Assembly (NCBI GenBank): GCA_013619035.1
Contig: JABXKX010000036.1
Location: 1 to 16,218 of the forward strand
Direction of reading: 5' to 3'
Origin: Peptostreptococcaceae bacterium
GTDB lineage: Bacteria > Bacillota_A > Clostridia > Peptostreptococcales > Acidaminobacteraceae
DNA length: 16,218 bases
Shown here: positions 6,620 to 13,765 of the stretch, in pieces
Layout of the letters: the number at the start of each line of letters is the position of its first letter
Numbering within the stretch: the stretch's first letter is position 1
Program-made: the position numbers and the translations under genes
Notes under the pieces: model-generated
Seen by the model: the letters and a program-made list of their open reading frames with translations, nothing else
The model's database searches: none
What the model was told of the DNA's origin: nothing

Positions 6620-8071
6620 ATGAAAAAGACTTTTTCAATCAGTTATAAATGGGCAGCCATATTAGCTGTAATGGTTATTATTTTACTTTCCATTGGTCTG
6701 CTTATTAATAAATTCTTCTTTTATGATTATTATCTTTCAAAAGAAAAACAAGAAATTGTTCAGTTTGCAGAGGATTTGAACACCAGTTATTCAGATACCG
6801 AAAAAGCAGGAGAAATTATTGATGCTTTTGTATTAAAAAAACAAGCAAGTGTCAGAATTTATTCTGGTGATGACAATTTTGATTTCTCATTTAATATGAT
6901 GATGCACAGTGAACTTAATGGCAAAGGTCAAGGGAAAGGTAATAACAGAAGAATCACATTACCACATGGCATAGAAGTTGATTTAACCAAAGATGGTTAT
7001 GTCTTTTTTGACTTTGAACATGATGATATAAGAACTCAATTATTGGGTTTGATTTATGAACTGGATGGTGGTGATAGAGTACTAATCACCTTACCGTTTG
7101 AAGGCATCAATCAAACTGCTGATATTGCGATTCAGTTTAATATCATAATTGTTTCCATATTGTTGGCTGTAGCTATGGTTATTGTAATATTTCTTTCAAA
7201 GGGTATGACAAAACCCATTATTCAGTTGTCATCTATGACTAAGAAAATTTCAGAGCTAGATTTTTCTGAGAGTTATAAAGGCAAATCAAATGATGAAATC
7301 GGATTATTGGGTGAAAACATTAATGTCATGTCTTTTGCTTTAGAAAATGCATTGTCTGAGTTAAAGACAGCTAATAATCAGTTGAAATTGGATATTGAAG
7401 AGAAAGAAAAAAATGTTCAGATGAGAAAAACCTTGATTGCCAATATTTCACATGAACTCAAAACACCAATTGCTTTAGTGATGAGTTATTCTGAAGGACT
7501 CAGTGAAAACTTTGAACTTGATAAAGATAAAAAAGATTATTACCTTAATGTTATTTCAAAAGAAGCAGAACATATGGATGCACTGGTTAGAGATCTATTA
7601 GATTTAACAGAGCTTGAATACGATGCGTTTAAATTAGATTTAAACACGCTGGATATCTCTTCACTATTAGATGAAGTTATTGATCGTTATGCTTATTTGA
7701 TTAAAGAAAAGAAAATAAAAGTTGAATTGGATAAAGACGATATCATAGAAGTTTTAGCAGATAAAAAGAGACTAGAACAGGCTGTAACGAATCTTATTCT
7801 AAATGCAATTGAATATACTACCGAAGAAGGCTTGCTTAAAATAAAGGTTGATAACGGTCGTGTATCCATATTTAATTCAGGTAGTCAGATTCCTGAAAGT
7901 GATTTGGAACGTATTTGGACATCTTTTTATAAATCTAAGAAATTAAAAGATAGAAGGATTGGTGGTTCAGGTATAGGATTGTCTATTGTTAGAGCTATAA
8001 TTGATAAACATCAAGGCACATATGGTGCATACAATGAAATAAACGGTGTAACTTTCTGGTTCGAACTATAA
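6620..8071 (+). CDS. Sensor histidine kinase (HAMP, HisKA, HATPase)
   Basis: Membrane sensor kinase partner of the preceding regulator, 483 aa. TM1 is near residues 12-33 and TM2 near 171-192. They flank a roughly 135-residue extracytoplasmic domain with a short basic Gly/Lys/Asn stretch (GKGQGKGNNRR). A HAMP domain follows, then HisKA with the H-box ISHELKTPIAL (H278 is the phosphorylation site). The HATPase carries N-box NLILNAIEYT, a slightly altered G1 region (FNSGSQIPESDL in place of the usual D-N-G-x-G-I), F-box WTSFYKSK and G2 box GGSGIGLSIV. The ATG at 6620 follows GAGG at 6610-6613. The stimulus cannot be told from the sequence. The overall shape resembles VanS/PhoR-type kinases, but no cognate resistance or uptake genes are adjacent. 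Confidence 0.95.
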   Translation: MKKTFSISYKWAAILAVMVIILLSIGLLINKFFFYDYYLSKEKQEIVQFAEDLNTSYSDTEKAGEIIDAFVLKKQASVRIYSGDDNFDFSFNMMMHSELNGKGQGKGNNRRITLPHGIEVDLTKDGYVFFDFEHDDIRTQLLGLIYELDGGDRVLITLPFEGINQTADIAIQFNIIIVSILLAVAMVIVIFLSKGMTKPIIQLSSMTKKISELDFSESYKGKSNDEIGLLGENINVMSFALENALSELKTANNQLKLDIEEKEKNVQMRKTLIANISHELKTPIALVMSYSEGLSENFELDKDKKDYYLNVISKEAEHMDALVRDLLDLTELEYDAFKLDLNTLDISSLLDEVIDRYAYLIKEKKIKVELDKDDIIEVLADKKRLEQAVTNLILNAIEYTTEEGLLKIKVDNGRVSIFNSGSQIPESDLERIWTSFYKSKKLKDRRIGGSGIGLSIVRAIIDKHQGTYGAYNEINGVTFWFEL

Positions 8072-8097
8072 GAAAACCCTCGGGTTTTCTTTTTTTT
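8070..8097 (+). terminator. Intrinsic terminator of the two-component operon
   Basis: AAGAAAACC (8070-8078) pairs with GGTTTTCTT (8083-8091) around a CTCG loop, followed by seven T residues. The stem starts inside the stop codon. Confidence 0.9.
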
Positions 8098-8155
8098 AAT
8101 ATGTTTCTAATGTACGTTAGAGCATCTTATATTATGATAGATATGAGGTGAAATG

Positions 8156-9355
8156 ATGGAGACGTTATATTTTAATGAAGTATGTCATAAGATGAAAGAG
8201 ATTTGGTATCAGATGCCAACGTCTTATGATCAGTATTTGAAACGCTATGATAAACAAAAGGATAAGTCATTAAAAGACTTAAACAAACTGATAAAAAAAG
8301 ATTTAAAAGAGATTAAACTTGATTCTGAAACAATCAATCAAGAAGTGGTTGATCGTTTGGTAAAAGCAGTGAAGGCGTTTTCGGTATCAACACTTGGTAT
8401 GTCAGCGACTTCAGTTGAGAAGATTTTTAAAGAGGAGCACTTCAAACACAGTGAAGCGTTTATGAAAAGGGCAAAAGAATTAGCGCCCTCTTTGAACAGA
8501 GAAGGTTTATTTCAGGCACTTAGAAATGTATGGACCATGCACAGCATGCAACTTTATTTAAATAAACCTGTTGAACTCACAGATTCAGTATTTGCCTATA
8601 GTATGTTGTATCCTTTAACAGATAATTATTTAGATGATCCAACAATATCGGTACAAACTAAAACCGCGTTTAACAAGAGATTTAGAATGAAAATAAAAAC
8701 AGGTGACGGTATACCAGAAACAGAAACGGAAACAAAGATATTTAAGATGATTGATTTAATAGAGGGTGATTGGAGTAGAGAACAATTTCCAAAGGTTTAT
8801 GAAGCTCTAATGGGTATATTGGATGGCCAACAATTGAGTTTGTATCAGCAAGGTTTAGAATGTTTGTATGATCAGGATCTATTATCCATTACCTTTTATA
8901 AAGGTGGCTCATCGGTACTAGCAGATGCTTATCTGATAGCGGGAGAATTAACTGCTTCTCAAGAAATTTTTTCTTTCTTTTATGGGGTCATTTTGCAACT
9001 GGCAGATGATCTTCAAGATATTGAAAGCGATTTGAAAGCAAACCATATTACAATGATGAATGCTCAAGTGAAATTAGGTTATTTAGATAGTATGATACAT
9101 AAGTATTTAAACTTTATAGATCACTTCTTTAATCATTTTTACGCAACTGATACAGAAAATCAAAAAGCGTTACAGGAGTTATCTTCAGAGAGTATCCAGC
9201 TTCTTATTTTTGAAGCCACCATGAAGAGCAAGCGATTCATAACCTCTCAATTATTCAAAACGGTGAAACAAGGCAGCCATTTTTCACCAAAAGCATATAA
9301 AAGTGTGGAGAGAGATTTTGACAAACAACTTCATATGATATTAGAAGCGTATTAA
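8156..9355 (+). CDS. Class I isoprenoid/terpene synthase-fold protein (orphan)
   Basis: Predicted all-alpha enzyme of about 399 aa acting on a prenyl diphosphate; reaction unknown. Two Asp-rich motifs of the class I isoprenoid synthase fold are visible and well separated. The first is DNYLDD (D156-D161) after a helix rich in aromatic residues. The second is LADDLQDIESD (D284, D285, D288, D292), where Mg2+-diphosphate binding is expected. Their order and spacing fit the trans-prenyltransferase/terpene cyclase fold. The first motif also recalls the D-rich motif of YtpB-type large terpene synthases (DUF2600). Residues 20-75 are strongly charged. There is no signal or membrane segment. The second ATG of the pair at 8153/8156 has better spacing from GAGGTGA (8145-8151). 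No other isoprenoid gene is in view. Fold confidence is moderate to good; specific activity is unassigned. Confidence 0.7.
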   Translation: METLYFNEVCHKMKEIWYQMPTSYDQYLKRYDKQKDKSLKDLNKLIKKDLKEIKLDSETINQEVVDRLVKAVKAFSVSTLGMSATSVEKIFKEEHFKHSEAFMKRAKELAPSLNREGLFQALRNVWTMHSMQLYLNKPVELTDSVFAYSMLYPLTDNYLDDPTISVQTKTAFNKRFRMKIKTGDGIPETETETKIFKMIDLIEGDWSREQFPKVYEALMGILDGQQLSLYQQGLECLYDQDLLSITFYKGGSSVLADAYLIAGELTASQEIFSFFYGVILQLADDLQDIESDLKANHITMMNAQVKLGYLDSMIHKYLNFIDHFFNHFYATDTENQKALQELSSESIQLLIFEATMKSKRFITSQLFKTVKQGSHFSPKAYKSVERDFDKQLHMILEAY

Positions 9356-9389
9356 AAAATCGCCTTAATTTTAAGATTAAGGCGATTTT
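9356..9389. terminator. Symmetric bidirectional terminator between convergent genes
   Basis: A perfect 14-bp stem AAAATCGCCTTAAT/ATTAAGGCGATTTT (9356-9369 with 9376-9389) closes a six-base loop. It has A-runs before and T-runs after on both strands. It can end both the terpene-synthase-like gene and pyrE. Confidence 0.92.
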
Positions 9390-9391
9390 AT

Positions 9392-10066
9392 TTATTTTGT
9401 AGCACCATATATTTTGTAATAATCATCAATTCTTGATTTCATTTCTTCATCAATAATGACTTTACCGTTGATTTCTCTGTTGTATAAATACTCAATAACT
9501 TCTGCCATTGTCACAATCGCACAGGTTTTAAAACCGAATTTTTCTTCAAGTTCTACTAGAGCAGTTTGTTCGCCTTGTCCCTTTTCCATACGATTAACTG
9601 AAATGATAAGTCCAATAACATCTACGTCTGCTTGAGCTTTAAGAATTGGCATTGTTTCATATATAGATGTCCCTGCTGTAGTTACATCTTCAATGATCAA
9701 TACTTTTTCTTGATCTTGAAGTTTACTACCTAAAAGAATACCTTTGTCACCATGATCTTTAAGTTCTTTTCTGTTAGAACAGAAAGATACATTTTGTCCA
9801 TACATCTCATTTAAAGCAATTGAAGTTGTTACTGTTAATGGGATGCCTTTATAAGCTGGGCCGAATAAAATTTGAAACTCTTCATAATTTTCTTTGATGG
9901 CTCTTGCATAAAACTCACCTAGTTTTTTCAATTGCTCGCCAGTTTTATAGTTACCAGCATTGATAAAGAAAGGTGTTTTTCTACCGCTCTTTGTTGTAAA
10001 ATCACCAAACGTTAATACATTTGAGTCAATCATAAATTGAATAAAGTCAATTTTGTACTGTTCCAT
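9392..10066 (-). CDS. pyrE: Orotate phosphoribosyltransferase
   Basis: Converts orotate and PRPP to orotidine 5'-monophosphate in de novo pyrimidine synthesis; cytoplasmic. The 224-aa length is typical. Visible motifs are LTFGDFTTKSGRKTPFFIN at the N-terminus, LFGPAYKGIPL (67-77), the flexible catalytic loop NRKELKDHGDKG (98-109), and the PRPP-binding signature VLIIEDVTTAGTS (122-134). The ATG at 10066 (minus strand) is preferred because AAAGGA lies 9 bases upstream. An in-frame GTG 18 bases further out overlaps that site. It stands alone here, without other pyr genes, and I saw no PyrR-type attenuator in the short leader. Confidence 0.96.
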   Translation of the reverse strand: MEQYKIDFIQFMIDSNVLTFGDFTTKSGRKTPFFINAGNYKTGEQLKKLGEFYARAIKENYEEFQILFGPAYKGIPLTVTTSIALNEMYGQNVSFCSNRKELKDHGDKGILLGSKLQDQEKVLIIEDVTTAGTSIYETMPILKAQADVDVIGLIISVNRMEKGQGEQTALVELEEKFGFKTCAIVTMAEVIEYLYNREINGKVIIDEEMKSRIDDYYKIYGATK

Positions 10067-10127
10067 ATCTACACGTCCTTTCACTGTTTCAGTTGAATGC
10101 CTTTATAGATGTTGATTTATCTTGAAA

Positions 10128-10156
10128 AGTATACAATACATCGAAAAAGATTGCTA
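10128..10156 (-). promoter_or_regulatory. Predicted promoter of pyrE
   Basis: On the minus strand, TAGCAA (10151-10156) and TATACT (10128-10133) are separated by 17 bp. This gives a leader of about 55 bases. The -10 is good; the -35 matches four of six bases. Confidence 0.45.
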
Positions 10157-10282
10157 TAAGAAATGTAGAAAAAAAATTACAAATTGTTTTTAACCTGCCA
10201 TAAACTTGTCACAAAAGAAGACTATGATGATATTAGAAGATCAGTTAAGATCGTAATCAACTATATGAAAAGGAGAAAAGAA

Positions 10283-10762
10283 ATGAAAAAACTATTGATA
10301 GTGCTTATGGTAGCAACAATGGTATTTGGTGTTAGTGTTTATGCATTTGCTGACGATACAGACACAACCGTTTGTGAAATTTCACCAGAGTATGTAGAGC
10401 GTTTTCTTGAGATCAAAACAGAATTTGTCAATCAATTGGTAGCTGAGGGCACATTGGATGAAGACACTGCTGCAGCTATGTTATCAACACTGGATGCTCG
10501 CACTGGAAGTGATACATTAAAAGACTTAGGTTTTGGTGTATGGCTAAGAGATTCTGAGTATTCAGATGAATTGCTTGATATCCTACCTCATAAGAATATG
10601 AGTACGAGAGGATCATTTGGTCAAAGATCTGGAGACTGTTTAGAAGATGGTACATACAGAAACTTGACTGATGAAGAATTTGAAGCAATGAGAGCAGAAC
10701 ACCACGCAGATGGATTAGGTCAAAGAACAGGTGGTGGCAGAGGTCACAGAAACAATCAATAA
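10283..10762 (+). CDS. Small secreted protein of unknown function (DUF2680-like)
   Basis: Predicted exported protein of 159 aa. The N-terminus is a clear Sec signal peptide (MKK, hydrophobic core, VYAFA-DD), with cleavage likely after Ala23. The mature part is acidic and helical at first (PEYVERFLEIKTEFVNQLVA, then EGTLDEDTAAAML). This resembles the repeat-like helices of DUF2680-type secreted proteins. It ends in a Gly/Arg/His-rich tail (GQRTGGGRGHRNN). Two cysteines (in VCEIS and GDCLED) could form a disulfide. The ATG at 10283 follows AAGGAG (10270-10275). A longer in-frame reading from 10184 has no ribosome site and would bury the signal peptide. It is flanked by a divergent pyrE and its own terminator. 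I cannot assign a function. Confidence 0.8.
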   Translation: MKKLLIVLMVATMVFGVSVYAFADDTDTTVCEISPEYVERFLEIKTEFVNQLVAEGTLDEDTAAAMLSTLDARTGSDTLKDLGFGVWLRDSEYSDELLDILPHKNMSTRGSFGQRSGDCLEDGTYRNLTDEEFEAMRAEHHADGLGQRTGGGRGHRNNQ

Positions 10763-10813
10763 GTATAACAACAACCAACTATAAATATAAAACTACCCCA
10801 ATTTTGTCTTCAG

Positions 10814-10840
10814 AAAAGAATGGTTCTTCCATTCTTTTTT
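10814..10840 (+). terminator. Intrinsic terminator after the small secreted protein gene
   Basis: AAAAGAATGG (10814-10823) pairs with CCATTCTTTT (10829-10838) around a TTCTT loop, running into a T-run. It lies about 50 bases after the stop codon. Confidence 0.85.
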
Positions 10841-10928
10841 CTGTTATAATAAAGAAAAGGTAAGAAATATTTGAATGATGACTACTTGAGTTCTAAACAT
10901 GAACATTTCACCTTTGGATTAATATTAC

Positions 10929-10945
10929 TATAATAGACTTAAGGA
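10929..10945 (+). promoter_or_regulatory. Probable -10 box and ribosome binding site of the PAP2 gene
   Basis: TATAAT at 10929-10934 sits 17 bases before the ATG at 10952, with AAGGAG at 10940-10945. No convincing -35 hexamer is seen 16-18 bp upstream. The interval 10841-10928 contains another isolated TATAAT (10845-10850) but nothing else I recognise. Confidence 0.4.
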
Positions 10946-10951
10946 GTAACC

Positions 10952-11482
10952 ATGTTAGAATTTGAATTATCAATATTAGATTTTATACAATCCTTTGCAG
11001 GCAATGAGTTAATCGATAACTTTTGGGTTTTCATGACCCATTTAGGTGATAATGGCATCATATGGATTCTTTTATCAGTAGCGCTATTTATCAATCCTAA
11101 AACAAGAAAAGTAGGTGTGATGTGTGTAGTTGCACTGGCTTTGAGCGGATTACTAACAAACGCAGTTTTAAAAAACTTGGTCGGAAGAGCAAGGCCATTT
11201 AACTATTCAGACATCGAATTGTTAATTAAAGAACCAAGTGACTATTCATTCCCTTCTGGGCATACGTCTATATCCTTTGCAGTTGCCTTTGTGTTGTTAA
11301 AAGAAAAGTTTAAAATAAACAATCTTAAATTATATATTCCAATTATGGTATTGGCAGTTTTAGTATCATTTTCACGATTGTATTTATATGTACATTTTCC
11401 ATCAGATATAATTGCAGCGATTATCTTAGCTTATGGTTATAGCATCATAGCAAGAAAAGTCGGTCATAAACTCATACATTAG
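10952..11482 (+). CDS. PAP2-family membrane phosphatase
   Basis: Integral membrane acid phosphatase of the PAP2/BcrC/PgpB type, 176 aa with about five to six hydrophobic segments. All three catalytic motifs are present: K74-x6-R81-P82 (KNLVGRARP), PSGHTS with H104, and S141-R142-x5-H148-x3-D152 (SRLYLYVHFPSD). H104 is the expected general acid, and H148 the nucleophile charge-relayed by D152. Substrates in this family are lipid diphosphates or phosphates such as undecaprenyl pyrophosphate or phosphatidylglycerophosphate. The size fits an undecaprenyl-pyrophosphatase (BcrC-like), but this is not decided by sequence. It is a single-gene unit just upstream of an ECF sigma operon. In bacilli such phosphatases are often ECF targets, but its promoter here does not show the same ECF motif. 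Confidence 0.92.
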   Translation: MLEFELSILDFIQSFAGNELIDNFWVFMTHLGDNGIIWILLSVALFINPKTRKVGVMCVVALALSGLLTNAVLKNLVGRARPFNYSDIELLIKEPSDYSFPSGHTSISFAVAFVLLKEKFKINNLKLYIPIMVLAVLVSFSRLYLYVHFPSDIIAAIILAYGYSIIARKVGHKLIH

Positions 11483-11511
11483 AATGATTCTTCGGAATGA
11501 TTCTTTTTTTT
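11481..11511 (+). terminator. Intrinsic terminator with UUCG tetraloop after the PAP2 gene
   Basis: AGAATGATTC (11481-11490) pairs with GAATGATTCT (11495-11504), with a single G-G mismatch, around a C(TTCG)G tetraloop. Seven more T residues follow. Confidence 0.85.
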
Positions 11512-11523
11512 ATAATAATTTCC

Positions 11524-11548
11524 AACTTTTATTAACTTTGGTCGTATA
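11524..11548 (+). promoter_or_regulatory. ECF-type, probably autoregulated promoter of the sigma/anti-sigma operon
   Basis: AACTTTT (AAC at 11524-11526) and CGTATA (11543-11548) are separated so that 16 bases lie between AAC and CGTA. This matches the layout of Bacillus SigW-type promoters (AAC-N16-CGTA). It sits directly before the sigma gene, whose ribosome site begins at 11556. Recognition by the encoded sigma is inferred from the usual autoregulation of ECF operons. Confidence 0.65.
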
Positions 11549-11569
11549 CTAGTTGAAAGAGGTGATAGT

Positions 11570-12127
11570 TTGAATGATAAAGAGTTGAAGAGAAATATAA
11601 AGAAAGCTTTAGCTGGGAAGAAAAAAGCTTTTGATTATCTCGTGGATAGATTTGGAGATAATGTTTATGGTTATATCTTTTCGTTGGTAAAAGATAAATG
11701 TAGGTCAGATGATATTTTTCAAGAAACATGGATTAAAATCTTTAGAAATTTAAATCAGTATGATCAGAATAAGCCTTTCATTGCATGGATTATTACAATT
11801 ACTAAACACTGTGTATATGATGATTTAAAACAAAAGAATAATGTTTATTCCCTTGAAGATTATGAGAACAAATTGAGTGTATCAGAAACGCCTGCTGAAA
11901 TATTGATAAAAAAGGAAGAGTTGACGTTATTAAATAATCATATTGAAGCACTGCCTGAGAAATATAAACATTTAATTTTAATGAAGTACTTTGAAGGTCT
12001 TAGTTATAAAGAAATCGCTAAATTGCTAGATACGGAAGAAAAGACTGTTAAGTGGCAGCTTTATGAAGCCAGACAACAGCTTAAGTGTTCACTAGGAGAG
12101 GAGGCGAGACTATGGCATGTAAAATAG
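11570..12127 (+). CDS. ECF RNA polymerase sigma factor
   Basis: Alternative sigma factor of 185 aa with only the sigma-2 and sigma-4 regions, as in the extracytoplasmic function group. Region 2 (about 20-88) has AFDYLVDRFGDNVYGYIF, the core-binding and -10 helix SDDIFQETWIKIFRNL, and FIAWIITITKHCVYDDLK. Region 4 (about 125-178) has ALPEKYKHLILMKYFEGLSY and the HTH KEIAKLLDTEEKTVKWQLYEARQQLK. The start is a TTG at 11570 with AAAGAGGTGA ideally placed before it; no ATG fits. The end overlaps the anti-sigma gene by 16 bases, so the two are translationally coupled. Signals controlling it probably enter through the membrane anti-sigma factor. The regulon is unknown beyond its own promoter. Confidence 0.93.
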   Translation: MNDKELKRNIKKALAGKKKAFDYLVDRFGDNVYGYIFSLVKDKCRSDDIFQETWIKIFRNLNQYDQNKPFIAWIITITKHCVYDDLKQKNNVYSLEDYENKLSVSETPAEILIKKEELTLLNNHIEALPEKYKHLILMKYFEGLSYKEIAKLLDTEEKTVKWQLYEARQQLKCSLGEEARLWHVK

Positions 12128-13647
12128 TAAAGGATTACATAGAGGGCAACATCACGATGGATAACCTAGAGTTAGTTTCTCATTTAGAGAGTTGTGAGAG
12201 TTGTAGAAAGCTTTTAGAAATAGATGAAAAGGTGAATCAAAATTTAGAAGAGTTATTTGGAAAGAAATCATACAATCCTGTGTTAAAGGATAATATTTTC
12301 GGAAAAGTAAATATTAAACCAAAGAAGCCTTTCATTGCTTTGATAGCATGTTTACTGCTGATAACGATTGTATTTAATAAAGATATTGTATCATTTGCAG
12401 AACAAATTCCTTTTGTACAGGATATTATAAAGATATTCCAAAGGGATGAAAAATTAGAAAATGCAATTGAAGAAGGGTATCCAATTTATGAAATCTCACA
12501 AGAAAAGGAAGGGTATAAATTATTAATAAATGATGTATTACTTGACTCTTTTGAATTTGAAATGCAATTAACCGTACAGGATAAAGAAGGCAATCACGTA
12601 GAGAGTGGCGAGATCACGTTTAAGATGCCAACGGTTACGCGAGATAGTTACACCATTCCAATAGATGCTGAGAACCCTTGGTTTAGATTTTCTCATGATC
12701 TAGTTGGAAAAACTTACGGTATGGAAACTTTTGATTTAGATGTAGAAGCTGTAATTGGTAATCAGGTAATTGCTTTTGATCGAATAACATTTGATTTACC
12801 AAAATCAAGTACGTTTAAGAATAAGTATATAAAAGTTATGGAGACCATTGAACTACCAACAGGTCTTGTAGAAATTACTTCAATAGAAATTGGTGAAACC
12901 ACTATTGTAGTCAAGTTAAAAAATTTAGAACAATATGATGCGACCGATCATATGTTGGATTTAGTGATTACAGATAATAAGGGTCATTCCATTGCAAATA
13001 AGAGCACTTATAAAACCTCTTCAAATCCTTATTATACAATGGAATTTTTAACAAAGGACTTTGATGTTAATACAAATTCTATAACTTTAAAATGTTGGGG
13101 CTATTCTTATAGGACGGTTACAAGTACCAGTGTAACAGAAGATTCATTGTTAAATTTTGAACATATGGAAGTGCCTTTTGTTATAGATTTTGTTTATACC
13201 AATCAAAAGACTAAACATGGTTATATGAAAACTGAAATGCCTATAGATTCCGAAATTTATCCGAGTATGGCAGTGAAAGTTAAAGAGAACTGGATTGAAG
13301 CTATTGTCTCGAAACCTTTTCGGAAACACCATAATTTCACACTAGAACAAGTGAATGATATGTTAGGAGAAACAATTGATCCAACCGATATAGATCAAAT
13401 AAAAAAGCTTCATCAATTATTTTTAGAGGATGGGATTAATCTAGACTTAGAAGACTTAATAGAAAACATTGAAGATGCAATTGATTATGGAGATTTTTAT
13501 GTTATCGATGGTGAAATTTTCCTAATTGATAATGCACGAATTCAATATGACACCATACTACCAATAGATGGATTGGAATGGGGTGTCGTGGGCGAAAGAA
13601 AATTTGAGAACTTTGAAAAAGTAATTAAGATTGATGTTATAGATTAG
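12112..13647 (+). CDS. Membrane anti-sigma factor, zinc-binding N-terminus with large DUF4179-like exterior
   Basis: Predicted to hold the ECF sigma factor inactive at the membrane until a cell-surface signal is sensed; 511 aa. Residues 1-40 form a short zinc-binding anti-sigma domain with the H24-x3-C28-x2-C31 motif (HLESCESC) and an extra Cys3. One membrane segment lies near 73-90 (PFIALIACLLLITIVF). About 420 residues face outside. The part just after the membrane (SFAEQIPFVQDIIKIF, then a repeated-beta-strand region) is like DUF4179. The rest is an acidic beta-rich sensor region I cannot name. The ATG at 12112 follows AGGAGAGGAGG (12094-12104); the in-frame GTG at 12085 overlaps that region. 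It is much longer than typical RsiW-like proteins of about 200 aa. Confidence 0.88.
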   Translation: MACKIVKDYIEGNITMDNLELVSHLESCESCRKLLEIDEKVNQNLEELFGKKSYNPVLKDNIFGKVNIKPKKPFIALIACLLLITIVFNKDIVSFAEQIPFVQDIIKIFQRDEKLENAIEEGYPIYEISQEKEGYKLLINDVLLDSFEFEMQLTVQDKEGNHVESGEITFKMPTVTRDSYTIPIDAENPWFRFSHDLVGKTYGMETFDLDVEAVIGNQVIAFDRITFDLPKSSTFKNKYIKVMETIELPTGLVEITSIEIGETTIVVKLKNLEQYDATDHMLDLVITDNKGHSIANKSTYKTSSNPYYTMEFLTKDFDVNTNSITLKCWGYSYRTVTSTSVTEDSLLNFEHMEVPFVIDFVYTNQKTKHGYMKTEMPIDSEIYPSMAVKVKENWIEAIVSKPFRKHHNFTLEQVNDMLGETIDPTDIDQIKKLHQLFLEDGINLDLEDLIENIEDAIDYGDFYVIDGEIFLIDNARIQYDTILPIDGLEWGVVGERKFENFEKVIKIDVID

Positions 13648-13670
13648 AAGAGCTAAGGCTCTTCTTTTTT
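13647..13670 (+). terminator. Intrinsic terminator of the sigma/anti-sigma operon
   Basis: The perfect 7-bp stem GAAGAGC/GCTCTTC (13647-13653 with 13658-13664), with a TAAG loop, is followed by TTTTTT. It begins at the last base of the stop codon. Confidence 0.93.
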
Positions 13671-13701
13671 ATACGTTTTGTGCTGAGATGTTCGCAGATA
13701 C

Positions 13702-13730
13702 TTTACATAAATGAATAATAAGCGTATAAT
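13702..13730 (+). promoter_or_regulatory. Strong sigma-A promoter of the radical SAM operon
   Basis: TTTACA (13702-13707) and a perfect TATAAT (13725-13730) have a 17-bp spacer. The start site is predicted near 13737, inside the LexA box that follows. Confidence 0.8.
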
Positions 13731-13737
13731 AAAAGTG

Positions 13738-13751
13738 CGAACAAACGTTCT
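13738..13751. promoter_or_regulatory. LexA (DinR-type) SOS box
   Basis: CGAACAAACGTTCT matches the Gram-positive LexA consensus CGAAC-RNRY-GTTCG at 13 of 14 positions; only the last base differs. It lies directly after the -10 box, over the predicted start site and before the ribosome site (GAGGTGA, 13755-13761). In this position LexA would block transcription until DNA damage. Binding itself is inferred. Confidence 0.8.
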
Positions 13752-13765
13752 TTTGAGGTGATGAT

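Noticed and set aside
8107..8120. Imperfect 14-bp palindrome CTAATGTACGTTAG upstream of the terpene-synthase-like gene
   Set aside because: It is short, AT-rich and single-copy, with no matching operator family I can name and no clear promoter to anchor it.
10184..10282. N-terminal extension of the small secreted protein
   Set aside because: No ribosome site precedes it, and it would bury the signal peptide that begins at 10283 behind AAGGAG.
10067..10282. Possible riboswitch or PyrR attenuator in the longest gene-free stretch (under 220 bases)
   Set aside because: Only a predicted pyrE promoter and a ribosome site are seen; no stable hairpin-terminator pair or conserved riboswitch core is visible.
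10476..10778. Minus-strand frame opposite the small secreted protein
   Set aside because: It overlaps a gene with signal peptide, ribosome site and terminator; the translation shows no recognisable motif.
11532..11729. Minus-strand frame over the ECF sigma promoter and start
   Set aside because: It has no ribosome site and overlaps a well-supported promoter and gene.
13150..13332. Minus-strand frame inside the anti-sigma gene
   Set aside because: It is short, without a ribosome site, and inside a long coding gene with intact reading frame.
13681..13701. GTTCGC sequence upstream as a possible second LexA half-site
   Set aside because: No matching GAAC half lies at the right distance, so only the box at 13738-13751 is supported.
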